Positions 32,689 to 41,160 of a stretch of 64,000 nucleotides of DNA are shown piece by piece (positions within the stretch are counted from its first letter, which is position 1; each line of letters begins with the position of its first letter). Under the pieces are notes generated by a model. It was not told where the DNA came from, ran no database searches, and was given only the letters and a program-made list of their open reading frames with translations. The stretch is from assembly GCF_000154465.1 (NCBI RefSeq), contig NZ_DS499580.1, positions 124,001 through 188,000 on the forward strand, given 5' to 3'. The translations under genes were made by a program, and so were the position numbers. The stretch is from Alistipes putredinis DSM 17216. Its GTDB lineage: Bacteria > Bacteroidota > Bacteroidia > Bacteroidales > Rikenellaceae.

Positions 32689-32717
32689 ATAATAGATGTT
32701 AAAAAAACAAAACAGTA

Positions 32718-33332
32718 TCAGGCTTTAAGCAGCGAATAGATATAGCGAAAGTTTTCTGCCAGTTCGTCCACGTTCAGACCGTTCAGAAATGCTTGTTCGT
32801 ATGACAGTCCTAAAAACATTTGCCGGAACATGGTAGCCGTTTTCTTCACGTCCGTGTCGTTTCTGATTTCCCCGCTGTTTTTTGCTTTTTGTATGACTTT
32901 CTCCCATAGGTCATAGTCTTGTCGGTAGATTTTCTCAATTTTCTGCCTGATGCCCGGATAGTACATACGCACTTGTGACAGGAAATGAAAGTAGTAGAAG
33001 TTAGGGCTACAATCATGCGGGCTGTTATTATCGTCAATCAGTTCAACAATCCTTTTCATGGAAGCGGCTACCCCCGCCACGTATTGCCTGATGAACTTCT
33101 CCAACGTATCGGCAGGAGTGGCGAACTTGTTTCCCGGTTCGTGCATTTTTAACACGTATTTGTCTGCCACAGCCATGAATAAATCCAGCTTGTGCGGAAA
33201 ATAATAAACGATACCCGTTTTTGTCACTCCGCAGGCTTTGGCAAGCGTGATGATGCTTGCTTTCTCATAGTTCATCCTGACAAATACCCCGAACGCTTTA
33301 TCTATTACTTCTTCACGGTTAGTTATTATCAT
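32718..33332 (-). CDS. TetR/AcrR-family regulator
   Basis: A 204-residue protein with an N-terminal TetR HTH (ASIITLAKACGVTKTGIVYY FPHK region, residues about 25-50) and a C-terminal helical ligand domain (LEKFIRQYVAGVAASMKRIV). It lies 97 bases upstream of the recombinase gene, in the same direction, with a palindromic operator in the gap, so it probably controls recombination. The ligand is unknown. A -7-like TATCTTCG lies on its - strand at 33,356-33,363. Confidence 0.88.
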   Translation of the reverse strand: MIITNREEVIDKAFGVFVRMNYEKASIITLAKACGVTKTGIVYYFPHKLDLFMAVADKYVLKMHEPGNKFATPADTLEKFIRQYVAGVAASMKRIVELIDDNNSPHDCSPNFYYFHFLSQVRMYYPGIRQKIEKIYRQDYDLWEKVIQKAKNSGEIRNDTDVKKTATMFRQMFLGLSYEQAFLNGLNVDELAENFRYIYSLLKA

Positions 33333-33401
33333 ACACGTTTGTTTTTAATCGGTTACGAAGATACGGATTTTGTTTTAACCATTTGTACCCCAGTGTTTTT
33401 T

Positions 33402-33454
33402 TTAGTGCAAGGTGCAAGTATATATTTATATATATAGCTTGCACCTTGCACTAA
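33402..33454. repeat. Perfect 17-bp inverted repeat of CTTGCAC units
   Basis: TTAGTGCAAGGTGCAAG (33,402-33,418) and CTTGCACCTTGCACTAA (33,438-33,454) are exact reverse complements around a 19-bp all-AT spacer ending in G. Each arm is a tandem pair of GTGCAAG. It lies about 200 bp inside the ICE right end, where integrase arm-type sites or other end-binding sites would be expected. Confidence 0.7.
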
Positions 33455-33636
33455 CCCAAAAATATTTATTATCAGATATTTGCGAGTTTCAAAAGAATGC
33501 CGTATCTTTGAACCCGAAAGTTAGGCAGACAAACAGCGGTCAAAGTCAGACAGGCTTAACGGTTGGAAATCGTTACTGTTTCGTTACCTATTTGAAATTT
33601 TGAAAGCAAAGTAGCTGACATATAAGCGGTTAGAGT

Positions 33637-33666
33637 TACAGGTTCAAAACCCTCCCTCTCCGCAAA
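33637..33666. other. Right attachment junction in a tRNA-Ser 3' end (attR)
   Basis: GGTTCAAAACCCTCCCTCTC-CGC resembles the 3' end of the tRNA-Ser at 54,735 (GGTTCGAATCCCCTTCTCTC-CGC). From CTCTCCGCAAA onward the sequence follows the DNA behind that tRNA. No full tRNA lies here, so this is the ICE end carrying a degenerate tRNA tail joined to chromosome. The intact target tRNA would be at the left end, outside the window. Confidence 0.65.
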
Positions 33667-33946
33667 TGACCGGAAGGTCGGTTGGGTTGCAAACGAATGT
33701 TTGCAACCTTTTTTATTTTCGGGGTGGACAAATTTGTCCGGAGCGGTTTGAAGATAAAAGTTGGTCGTATGGCTGGCAGGCGAAAATCAGGAGTTCACAA
33801 GGTCGCCTCCAGCCCGACGGAGGGAAGGACGGGCGGCAAGTGGTAACGCGAAGTCGAGCGCGCTCTGCCGAAGAGTGGAAACGGGGCGAAATGTTGTACG
33901 GAAGCACAGCTTTTTTGTCTCTGCAACGCGGCAAAGTCGTTCGAAT
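33656..33946. repeat. 291-bp repeat following tRNA-Ser, copy 1
   Basis: This stretch aligns end to end, without gaps, with 54,816-55,106 and differs at only scattered bases. It holds a terminator, the palindrome GGACAAATTTGTCC (33,726-33,739), a T-rich segment and GTTCGAAT at its end. Short frames on both strands are preserved but look like the spurious proteins often predicted downstream of Bacteroidales tRNAs. A structured RNA or relic element is possible. Confidence 0.8.
33685..33714 (+). terminator. tRNA-Ser terminator, copy 1
   Basis: GGTTGCAAAC-gaat-GTTTGCAACC followed by six T. The loop is the reverse complement of the loop in copy 2 (attc), so the hairpin centre is inverted between copies. 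Confidence 0.8.
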
Positions 33947-34061
33947 TAGCTATGGCGTCTGCATTGAGCGTGAGGCTGTAAAGGGGCTGGCAAGTTTTTT
34001 ATCTTCCGAGAATCGCATATTCGGAAATGATTTCTAGATAAGAGTACGAATAAAAATAAAT

Positions 34062-34097
34062 AAAGAGGGTGTCTGCGGTTTGTCAGACACCCTCTTT
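34062..34097 (-). terminator. Terminator of tRNA-Thr
   Basis: AAAGAGGGTGTCTG and CAGACACCCTCTTT form a 14-bp perfect stem, followed on the - strand by ATTTATTTTTATTC. It lies 6 bases after the tRNA-Thr 3' end. Confidence 0.8.
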
Positions 34098-34103
34098 TCT
34101 TCG

Positions 34104-34175
<72 letters not shown>

Positions 34176-34198
34176 AACTTTCTCGATTTCGAGTGGTG

Positions 34199-34229
34199 CA
34201 AAAGTATATAACAAAAATGAAATAACAAA
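34199..34229 (-). promoter_or_regulatory. tRNA-Thr promoter
   Basis: On the - strand TTTG (34,229-34,226), 19 bases, then TACTTTTG (34,206-34,199), a full Bacteroidota promoter 24 bases before the tRNA. Confidence 0.7.
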
Positions 34230-34562
34230 AAAATCGGCGGATTTTTATCGCAGAATGCGTTCCCGTTTTTTCTTCGTATTTGTGTAAGTGACACAAAATT
34301 AATTCATTAGTTTTTTATACAGGTTGTGTCTTTTCCTGCCAGGCTGGAAAATGTATTGGTTTTTCTGATTTAACAATTTATTTCTATAAACAAAAAAAAG
34401 CACAATTGATTAGTGTTTAAGATGCTGATATTCAAGATGTAATATTTTGAATGTCAAAGAAATCTTGCTTTCTTTTACTTTGAAATTGTTTTGATAGTAA
34501 AAAAATAATAATTTTATTGCTGAAAATTCATCAATTATTAACCTTAATTATTTTAATCGTTT
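34230..34562. other. AT-rich gene-free stretch
   Basis: No gene, RNA or strong hairpin is seen. It should hold the promoter and leader of the small peptide and lipoprotein that follow, but no good TAnnTTTG box stands out. Confidence 0.4.
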
Positions 34563-34688
34563 ATGGAAAAATTAAATGTTGCGGAACGGAGGACATACGT
34601 CGCTCCGGAGTTAAGTATTGCAGAATTTGCAATCGAGAACGGTTTCGGCAATTCTGTCGCTTCGTTCGAAGAGGAAACCTATGAATAA
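34563..34688 (+). CDS. Short conserved 'YVAPEL' peptide upstream of lipoprotein
   Basis: A 41-residue frame: MEKLNVAERRTYVAPELSIA at the start and an acidic end (SVASFEEETYE). Bacteroidales genomes carry many such short peptides (Y[IV]APE.....E) directly before fimbrillin-like or other cell-surface genes; their function is unknown. The stop overlaps an ATG of the next frame at 34,681, so the two may be coupled. Confidence 0.6.
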   Translation: MEKLNVAERRTYVAPELSIAEFAIENGFGNSVASFEEETYE

Positions 34689-34710
34689 CCCCTCAACCTT
34701 CCGAATTATT

Positions 34711-36950
34711 ATGAAAAGATTTTTAGCTTGTTTTGGTTGTGCAGCCGTTTTGGCTGCTTCGGTTTCCTGTACGAAGGATACGACGGTTGCGCCGGAAGTT
34801 AAGCAAGGAGCTATGAAATCACCGCTTCGGTAGAAGGTACCCGTACTTCGTTGGAAGGTGCTGATGTACGGTGGTCGGCGAACGATGCGCTCGGTATTTT
34901 CTCCGGGACGAAGTTCGTGAACGCGAAATTTACCACCAAGGATGACAACGCTGCATCCGCGACTTTCACGGGCGATGCGACCGATGCTGAGGGTACGGAG
35001 GCTGCGAAGGCTTTCGCCTATTATCCTTATGCTGCAGGTGCTACGCTGGAAGGAACGACCGTTTCCGGTCTGGAGATTCCTGCCGTGCAGACGTTCGCCG
35101 AGGGAACTTTCGCTACGACGCTCAACCCGATGGCGGCCGTAGGCGAAGATCATACATCGTTGGCGTTCCGTTCGGTGGGTGCCGTGCTGCGTTTCAAACT
35201 GACGGGTACCGATACGTTCAACAAACTGATCCTTACGGGTAACAACGACGAGTCTATCGCCGGTGCTTATGCGCTGGATTTCAGTGGTGAAGTGCCTGCC
35301 ATGACTTTCTCGGGCGAGGGTAAATCCATTACGGTGACTTGTGCATCGGACGTAACGCTCAAGACGGATGTTGCTACCGAGGTGCATTTTGTCGTACCTG
35401 CCGGGATCGAGTTTACGAAGGGTGTTTCGCTGAAGATCGTTCACAGTTATTACAGTTGGGATGCCGGTGATGTGAATAAAGAGATTTTGACCCGTAAGTT
35501 CACGACTCCGCTGACCACGGCGGCCAATAAACTCTATAATGTGACGGAGTTCAAGGCGGAAGACCTCTCTTCGGGCATGGACACCAACCTGCGTGCTTAT
35601 CTGTTGAGTGAATACGATGCGAATGGAGACGGTCTGCTCTCGCAGGCTGAGGCCGAAAGCGTAACGGAAATTTATTCGACTGGTTTCGGGGGCAAGGTAA
35701 AGAGTTTGATGTATATTGAGCGTTTCCCCAACTTGGAGGTGCTTGTTGTCAATTCGAATTGCGACGAACTGAATGGTATTACGCTGTCGAACAATAAGAA
35801 GCTGACAAGGGTGTCGCTCTCTCCGGCCAATGGTTTGTGGTCGAGTCTCAATGTGAGTGGGCTTGAAAACTTGACGACGTTTGAGCTCAAGTTCTCCAAC
35901 GACCAGGCCAACTTGTCCAAGATCAATCTTTCCAATTGTCCGGCATTGAAGAAAGTGGTTGTCGAGGGAGCCAAATCGCTCGAAACTTTGGATTTGACCG
36001 GTTCCGCATCGACTGTCGAAATGTTCTGGTTGCAGTCTTGCCCCAAAATGACGACCGTGGACATCCACGAGATGCCCATTACCACTTTCGCATCGGCTGA
36101 CTATGCATCCAGCGGTACGAATATGTTCGCCGACGGTACCATGATCATCGCTACGCTGGCTCAAAAGTCTGCGATGGCCAGCCAGTATTCCGACTATGGC
36201 GTATCCGTTACCTGGTGGTGCGTCGATGAGGAGCGTACGGAGGCTGCTGCGTCGATGAATGCCGTGCTGCGCAAGGCTATTCTGGACGACGAAACCGTCA
36301 ATCCCGTCGGAGATATCAATACGGTGATTACGGAGGAGATGCTGGCTAAGGTGACGGAGATCAATATAACGACTTCTATGGATGCTACCGGACTTACCCT
36401 CGACGGATTGGATTTGTGTACCAATCTGACAAAGTTGTCGATCAATGCATGGCAAGTTTCGTTGGGCGACATTGACCTGTCGGCTTTTACGAAACTGACC
36501 GATGTGACTATGTCGCCGACCGCAGGCTATACTTCGATCCAACTGCCTGACGGAATTAAAAGCTTTAAGTCGATTATCAAATATGCTAATCATGAACCGG
36601 TTGGTCCGACGACATTGGATCTGACTCAATATACCGACTTGGAATATGTGAGCGTAATGGATAGCTACGGAGAACCCGCAGCGCTGAAGTCGCTGAATGT
36701 ATCCGGATTGAGCAAGCTCGCGCTACTCTACGTCGGCGGCACGGCTGAAGTGAATATCGCTAACTGTCCGTTGCTGACTACTTGCATTCAAAATTATGGC
36801 ACGTACGAGTCCGGTTTCTACTGGTCCGGCTACGATTCGCAGACGATTATCGTCGAGTCCGAGGCTAAGAGAGATCAACTGAAGACCAGTTGGAAAGAGG
36901 TGATGGGCTACGGCGAAGAGAATCCTGCCAATGCATGGACGATTCAGTAA
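34711..36950 (+). pseudogene. Fimbrillin-like, LRR lipoprotein with a frameshift
   Basis: The first frame encodes a lipoprotein signal (MKRFLACFGCAAVLAASVSC, then TKDTT) and stops at 34,833. The second, open from 34,803, continues naturally (SYEITASVEGTRTSLEGADV) to 36,950. One base too many lies between 34,803 and 34,830. The joined product, about 745 residues, has a fimbrillin-type beta domain (to about residue 270), an EF-hand-like loop (DANGDGLLSQAE) and leucine-rich repeats. It would be a surface protein. The shift may be a real inactivation or a sequencing error. An upstream start at 34,681 is possible. Confidence 0.75.
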
Positions 36951-37046
36951 TGGTCCTTCTGCGTCACAACGGTAGCGGGCGCGAGGATGCCTGTCGCCGG
37001 TAGCGATGCTTTCCGGCCGGTTGTACCGGCTGATACGAACAACGAT

Positions 37047-37080
37047 ATCCCGCCCGAGGTTTCCCCGGGCGGGATTTTTT
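37047..37080 (+). terminator. Terminator after the lipoprotein gene
   Basis: ATCCCGCCCG-aggtttccc-CGGGCGGGAT followed by six T. Confidence 0.85.
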
Positions 37081-37255
37081 GCCGCTTGCCCCGCCGGGGG
37101 CATGTCTTTCTGCGGTGAGAACGTTTTGCATAGTACGGATGGAGTATGAATAAGATGGGAAGCGGCCCGGATTCTATGATTTGAAAAGTGCGAAGAAAAA
37201 GTTCGGAATTGATAATCATTTTATATCTTTGCTTCCGGTTTATAACTAAAAATAT

Positions 37256-38203
37256 ATGAAACGTATCTTAATCGTAGGTGCCGGTGGCCAGATCGGTTCC
37301 GAATTAACAACTTATCTCCGTAAAATTTACGGAAACGACAATGTGGTCGCAACGGACGTGCGCGAGTGCAAGCAGCTTGCCGAGTCGGGACCTTTCGAGG
37401 TGATGAACGCCCTGGATGCCAATGCAATGGCGGAAATGGTGTCGCGTCAGAAGATCGATTCGATTTTTAACCTGGTAGCCCTGTTGTCGGCTGTTGGCGA
37501 AGCGAAGCCCCAGACGGCATGGCAGGTCAATATCGGTGCGCTGATGAATTCGCTGGAGGTGGCCCGTCAGTATAACTGTGCGCTGTTCACCCCCAGTTCG
37601 ATCGGCGCGTTCGGTCCCTCTTCGCCCAAGGACAAGACTCCGCAGGATACCGTGATGCGTCCGACGACGATGTACGGCGTATGCAAGGTGACGGGCGAGA
37701 TGCTCGGCGACTATTACCACAGCCGTTTCGGTGTGGATACCCGTTCGGTGCGTTTCCCCGGATTGATTTCCAACGTGACCCTTCCGGGTGGCGGTACGAC
37801 CGACTACGCGGTGGAGATCTACTACGAAGCGATCCGTTCGGGCCGCTTCACCTGCCCCGTGCCGGGCGATGTCTATATGGACATGATGTACATGCCCGAT
37901 GCGCTGCGTGCCTGCGTGGAGCTGATGGAGGCCGATCCGACGAAGCTCGTACACCGCAACAGTTTCAACATCGCGTCGATGAGCTTCACGCCGGAGATCA
38001 TCTATGCCGAGATCAAGAAGCGTCTGCCCGACTTCACGATGGATTACGACGTCGATCCGGTGAAGAAAGCCATTGCCGAAAGCTGGCCCAATTCGCTCGA
38101 CGATACCTGCGCCCGTGAGGAGTGGGGTTGGAAGCCCGAGTGGGATCTGTCGAGCATGACGGACGATATGCTGGAGGTGATCCGCAAGAAGAATCTGAAA
38201 TAG
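37256..38203 (+). CDS. L-threonine 3-dehydrogenase, SDR type
   Basis: A 315-residue NAD-dependent short-chain dehydrogenase of the epimerase-like L-threonine dehydrogenase group. The Rossmann motif is VGAGGQIGSE at residues 7-16, the catalytic Tyr-x3-Lys is MYGVCK near residue 141, and GLISNVTLPGGGTTDYAVEI is typical of this subgroup. It oxidises threonine to 2-amino-3-oxobutyrate. A -7 box TATCTTTG is at 37,224-37,231. The stop overlaps the GTG start of the cupin gene, so both are translated together. Confidence 0.88.
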   Translation: MKRILIVGAGGQIGSELTTYLRKIYGNDNVVATDVRECKQLAESGPFEVMNALDANAMAEMVSRQKIDSIFNLVALLSAVGEAKPQTAWQVNIGALMNSLEVARQYNCALFTPSSIGAFGPSSPKDKTPQDTVMRPTTMYGVCKVTGEMLGDYYHSRFGVDTRSVRFPGLISNVTLPGGGTTDYAVEIYYEAIRSGRFTCPVPGDVYMDMMYMPDALRACVELMEADPTKLVHRNSFNIASMSFTPEIIYAEIKKRLPDFTMDYDVDPVKKAIAESWPNSLDDTCAREEWGWKPEWDLSSMTDDMLEVIRKKNLK

Positions 38204-38631
38204 TGTCCCGTAATCCGTTGCGGGAGCTGCGCGGCGATCCGGGCGGAGAATCGGGCGGAGTTGTGTCGGCGGACTCCCGCGAGGCACGGACCGGTTCCAC
38301 GACGATCGTCGATACTTCCGAGAGTTGGGACGGCACGGCGCTGCCGTCTTATCCTGCGGGAACGCCCCGTATTACGATTCTTCGGATTACGATCGCTCCC
38401 GGTGAACGGCTGGCGATGCACCGTCATCCCGTAATCAATGCCGGTGTCGTGCTGCAAGGCGAACTTACCGTTGTTGCGGAAAACGGTCTGTCGAAGACTT
38501 TTTCGGCGGGCAGCGGTATCGTCGAGCTGGTGAATACGTTCCACTATGGTGAAAACCAGGGGACGGTGCCGGTTGATCTGGTGATGTTCTATGCCGGAGG
38601 CGCGGACCTGCCGCTTTCCGTGAAACGATAA
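38203..38631 (+). CDS. Cupin-domain protein
   Basis: A 142-residue protein with one cupin barrel: IAPGERLAMHRHPVINAGVV (metal-binding His-x-His), GELTVVAENG and VELVNTFHYGEN. The ATG-based frame from 38,122 lies inside the dehydrogenase gene, so the GTG at 38,203, which shares its G with the TAG stop, is the likely start. Substrate unknown; a small-molecule sensor or isomerase role is possible. Confidence 0.75.
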   Translation: MSRNPLRELRGDPGGESGGVVSADSREARTGSTTIVDTSESWDGTALPSYPAGTPRITILRITIAPGERLAMHRHPVINAGVVLQGELTVVAENGLSKTFSAGSGIVELVNTFHYGENQGTVPVDLVMFYAGGADLPLSVKR

Positions 38632-38632
38632 G

Positions 38633-38666
38633 AAACGGCCCTGAAGTTTTCTTCAGGGCCGTTTTA
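38633..38666 (+). terminator. Terminator after the cupin gene
   Basis: AAACGGCCCTGAAG-tttt-CTTCAGGGCCGTTT, a 14-bp stem ending in T's. Confidence 0.85.
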
Positions 38667-38736
38667 TGTCTGTTTCGGAACACCGGGGCGAGGTCCCGAT
38701 ACGGACTTTCGGTAATGAAATAAAAAGACAGACGGG

Positions 38737-39381
38737 TTAAAAATCGTAGCCGACGGAGAGGGACCAACTGCGGTTGCGGAATTTGGAGGTGTCGTCTTCC
38801 TGGGCGATGTTGAGGAAACCGCCGCCGTAAGAGGCGCCGATATAGACGGAGTGGATGCTTAATCCGATGCCTATCCGCCCGCCGAAGTCTCCGCGTTGAA
38901 ACATTTTATTTTTGCCGAACAAATTCTGTTGGATTTCAAGTCCCAAGTCGTCAAAGGACTGTTTGCCGTCCACACCCAGCGATCCGTAGAATCCGGCGAA
39001 AGGAATGACAGCGACTTTCGGGGCGAGCCGGATGTGGTAGTTGAGCATGACGGGAAGTTCCAGGTACATTGCGTTCAGGGAGAGCTCAATGTCCGAGCCG
39101 CCGTCGGTAGCTTGGACTTTTCCTCCCTTGTTGTGCAGCATCAGGCCGAACTGGAAATAGAAAGGCTTGTCGTTCAAAAGCCGGACCTGGTCCGTCAGGC
39201 CGATGTTGAATGAAGTGCGTAATTCCGACAGGTATTTCTCTCCGGAACCGGTATCCAGGATGCTGATTTTGCTCATATCCATACCGACCCGAAGGCCGAA
39301 AATATTCTTTTTGGGCGTTTGTGCCCATGCGGTGGAGATGGCTGCCGTTATCGCCAGCAAACAGAGTAGAAGTTTTTTCAT
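38737..39381 (-). CDS. Outer-membrane beta-barrel protein (PorT-like)
   Basis: A 214-residue protein with a signal peptide (MKKLLLCLLAITAAISTAWA) and alternating hydrophobic strands ending in SWSLSVGYDF, the C-terminal Phe of outer-membrane barrels. It fits the PorT/OmpW-like barrel group of Bacteroidota (FGLRVGMDMSKI near the start). Function unknown. It stands alone. Confidence 0.85.
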   Translation of the reverse strand: MKKLLLCLLAITAAISTAWAQTPKKNIFGLRVGMDMSKISILDTGSGEKYLSELRTSFNIGLTDQVRLLNDKPFYFQFGLMLHNKGGKVQATDGGSDIELSLNAMYLELPVMLNYHIRLAPKVAVIPFAGFYGSLGVDGKQSFDDLGLEIQQNLFGKNKMFQRGDFGGRIGIGLSIHSVYIGASYGGGFLNIAQEDDTSKFRNRSWSLSVGYDF

Positions 39382-39551
39382 ACGATCGAAGTTAGGGTTA
39401 GTTTTCTATACCGAAGATAAGAAAATATCGGTAATAAAAAAGGTTTTTCGTTGATAAAATAAGTTTTTGGCGTCGGATTTGCCGTTTCTTATAACCGACT
39501 TCGAAGGGAGAAATAATGTTATTCGAATAACAGTTTGTCTGTAAAAATCGT

Positions 39552-39735
39552 TATCTTTGCACGGTTCGACAGATTGCGCTGCGGCAGTTCGGAATTCGGA
39601 TCCGCCTCGTTGCGACTTTTCGTGCGTCCGGTGGGTGCGATCCGGCAGACAACCGAGGTTGCAGGCAGATGCCGCACCTGTGAAACGACCGTTGAAAACG
39701 AAATTGTTTTTTATAAAATTCAAAAAATTACAGCT
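39552..39735 (+). promoter_or_regulatory. Enolase promoter and long leader
   Basis: The -7 box TATCTTTG is at 39,552-39,559, about 176 bases before the enolase ATG. The stretch 39,382-39,735 holds no other gene. The leader contains no strong hairpin I can name. Confidence 0.6.
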
Positions 39736-41037
39736 ATGCAGATTGTAGAGATCCATGCAAGAGAAATCCTCGATTCGAGAGGTAACCCGACCATCGAGGT
39801 CGAAGTAAGAACCGTATCGGGTGCATTCGGCCGTGCAGCCGTGCCGAGCGGTGCTTCGACGGGAGAGCACGAAGCCCTTGAACTGCGTGACGGCGACAAG
39901 AGCCGTTATTCGGGCAAAGGCGTCGAGAAGGCGGTGGAGAACGTGAATAACATCATCGCTCCGGCGATCGTCGGTATGAGCGTAACGGATCAGGTGGGCA
40001 TCGACAAGACGATGATCGCGCTGGACGGTACGCCGACCAAATCGAAGCTGGGCGCCAACGCCATCCTGGGTGTTTCGCTGGCCGTAGCCCGCGCTGCCGC
40101 CGACTATTTCGGTCTGCCGCTCTACCGCTACATCGGCGGTGTGAATGCCAAGACGCTGCCCGTGCCGATGATGAACATCATCAACGGCGGTTCGCATTCG
40201 GACGCTCCGATCGCTTTCCAGGAGTTCATGATCCGTCCGGTGGGCGCTCCCTCGTTCCGCGAAGGTCTTCGCATGGGTGCCGAGGTGTTCCACAGCCTGA
40301 AGAAGGTGTTGCACAACCGGGGCCTCTCGACGGCCGTAGGCGACGAAGGAGGTTTCGCACCCGCGCTGAAGGGTACGGAGGATGCGATCGAGTCGATCCT
40401 CGAAGCGATCAAGGCTGCCGGTTACAAGCCGGGCCGCAAGAGCGAGGGCGGCGACGTGTCGATCGCTATGGACTGCGCCTCTTCGGAGTTTTATGCGGAC
40501 GGTGTTTACGACTATACGAAGTTCGAGGGTGCGAACGGTGCAAAGCGCTCTTCGAAAGAGCAGGTCGAGTACCTCAAGAGCTTGGTCGCCAAATATCCGA
40601 TCGATTCGATCGAGGACGGTATGTCCGAGAACGACTGGACGGGTTGGCAGATGCTGACGGCCGAGCTGGGCGACAAGTGTCAGTTGGTCGGCGACGACCT
40701 GTTCGTAACCAACGTGGATTTCCTGCGCAAGGGTATCGAGATGGGATGCGCGAACTCGATCCTGATTAAGGTGAATCAGATCGGTACGCTGACCGAAACG
40801 CTCGACGCTATCGAGATGGCGCATCGTGCCGGATATACGTCGGTTACTTCGCACCGTTCGGGCGAAACCGAGGATTCGACGATCGCCGACATCGCCGTAG
40901 CGACCAATGCGGGTCAGATCAAGACCGGCTCGATGTCGCGTTCCGACCGTATGGCCAAGTATAACCAGTTGCTCCGGATCGAGGAAGAGCTCGGTGACGA
41001 GGCGATTTACGGCTATACCAAGGTTTACCGCAAGTAA
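39736..41037 (+). CDS. eno: Enolase
   Basis: A 433-residue enolase (2-phosphoglycerate to phosphoenolpyruvate, glycolysis). The family opening MQIVEIHAREILDSRGNPTI fixes the start at 39,736; the open frame to 39,535 is upstream DNA. Visible active-site segments are PSGASTGEHEALELRD, VGDEGGFAP, SIEDGMSEND, LVGDDLFVTN and TSHRSGETEDSTIADIA. It is monocistronic with a strong terminator. Confidence 0.97.
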   Translation: MQIVEIHAREILDSRGNPTIEVEVRTVSGAFGRAAVPSGASTGEHEALELRDGDKSRYSGKGVEKAVENVNNIIAPAIVGMSVTDQVGIDKTMIALDGTPTKSKLGANAILGVSLAVARAAADYFGLPLYRYIGGVNAKTLPVPMMNIINGGSHSDAPIAFQEFMIRPVGAPSFREGLRMGAEVFHSLKKVLHNRGLSTAVGDEGGFAPALKGTEDAIESILEAIKAAGYKPGRKSEGGDVSIAMDCASSEFYADGVYDYTKFEGANGAKRSSKEQVEYLKSLVAKYPIDSIEDGMSENDWTGWQMLTAELGDKCQLVGDDLFVTNVDFLRKGIEMGCANSILIKVNQIGTLTETLDAIEMAHRAGYTSVTSHRSGETEDSTIADIAVATNAGQIKTGSMSRSDRMAKYNQLLRIEEELGDEAIYGYTKVYRK

Positions 41038-41057
41038 TCCCCGTTTAATGGAAGAAT

Positions 41058-41098
41058 CCCCGCCGCAAGACCAATGCTTGCGGCGGGGGTTCTTTTGT
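41058..41098 (+). terminator. Terminator after eno
   Basis: CCCCGCCGCAAG-accaatg-CTTGCGGCGGGG then GTTCTTTTGTT. Confidence 0.85.
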
Positions 41099-41160
41099 TG
41101 TAGGCTGTCGTGGAGTGCGATATCGTAATGTCGTTTCCAGGGCCGTATTTGCCGGATGTT

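Larger units (their letters stand above)
25330..32690 (-). mobile_element. Integron-like immunity cassette array (rAID-1 type) with its recombinase
   Basis: Nine leftward genes are separated by eight similar imperfect inverted repeats (sites A-H). A tyrosine recombinase and an upstream TetR-operator-like palindrome lie at the right end. The array is visibly more AT-rich than the ICE core. Recognisable products are immunity-like, and the layout fits the recombinase-associated acquired interbacterial defence clusters described for Bacteroidales. Cassette starts and the left arms of their own downstream sites are complementary in every testable case. Recombinase and genes face the same way, unlike class 1 integrons but like the reversed integrons of treponemes. 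Confidence 0.85.
1..33666. mobile_element. Right part of a CTnDOT-type integrative conjugative element
   Basis: Tra, Mob, topoisomerase III, RteC and recombinase genes lie together in Bacteroidales ICE order, and all genes up to about 33,332 belong to this set or to cargo. The right end is placed at the short tRNA-Ser 3'-end sequence CTCTCCGC at 33,656-33,663, after which the DNA matches the sequence following the intact tRNA-Ser at 54,735-54,822. The left end lies outside the window. The functional integrase that placed the element is not certain: the recombinase at 31,514 belongs to the cassette array, and an ICE-type integrase at 15,763-15,963 is only a remnant. Confidence 0.85.

Noticed and set aside
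33601..33663. A second tRNA-Ser gene at the ICE junction
   Set aside because: Only the T-arm and acceptor 3' half are recognisable; no D-arm or anticodon arm can be drawn. It is an attachment-site remnant.
33726..33739. Chromosomal GGACAAATTTGTCC palindrome as part of the ICE GGACA box system
   Set aside because: It shares only a short word, lacks the 10-bp tetrad and is present equally at the ICE-free tRNA-Ser locus; similarity is probably chance.
33713..33949. Small protein genes within the 291-bp repeat
   Set aside because: Short frames exist on both strands of both copies, but they have no start signals or recognisable domain and resemble known spurious predictions near tRNAs.
34803..34833. 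Programmed ribosomal frameshift in the lipoprotein
   Set aside because: No slippery heptamer, stimulatory hairpin or spaced Shine-Dalgarno-like signal is seen; a simple indel explains it.
34611..36629. 672-codon leftward open frame
   Set aside because: It is antisense to the fimbrillin/LRR lipoprotein, with basic, low-complexity composition and no domain. It is a shadow of biased codon use.
39406..40854. 482-codon leftward open frame
   Set aside because: Antisense to enolase, which is certain; composition rich in His and Arg shows a shadow frame. The same holds for long frames opposite dxs (45,313-47,238) and cydA/cydB (57,443-60,141).
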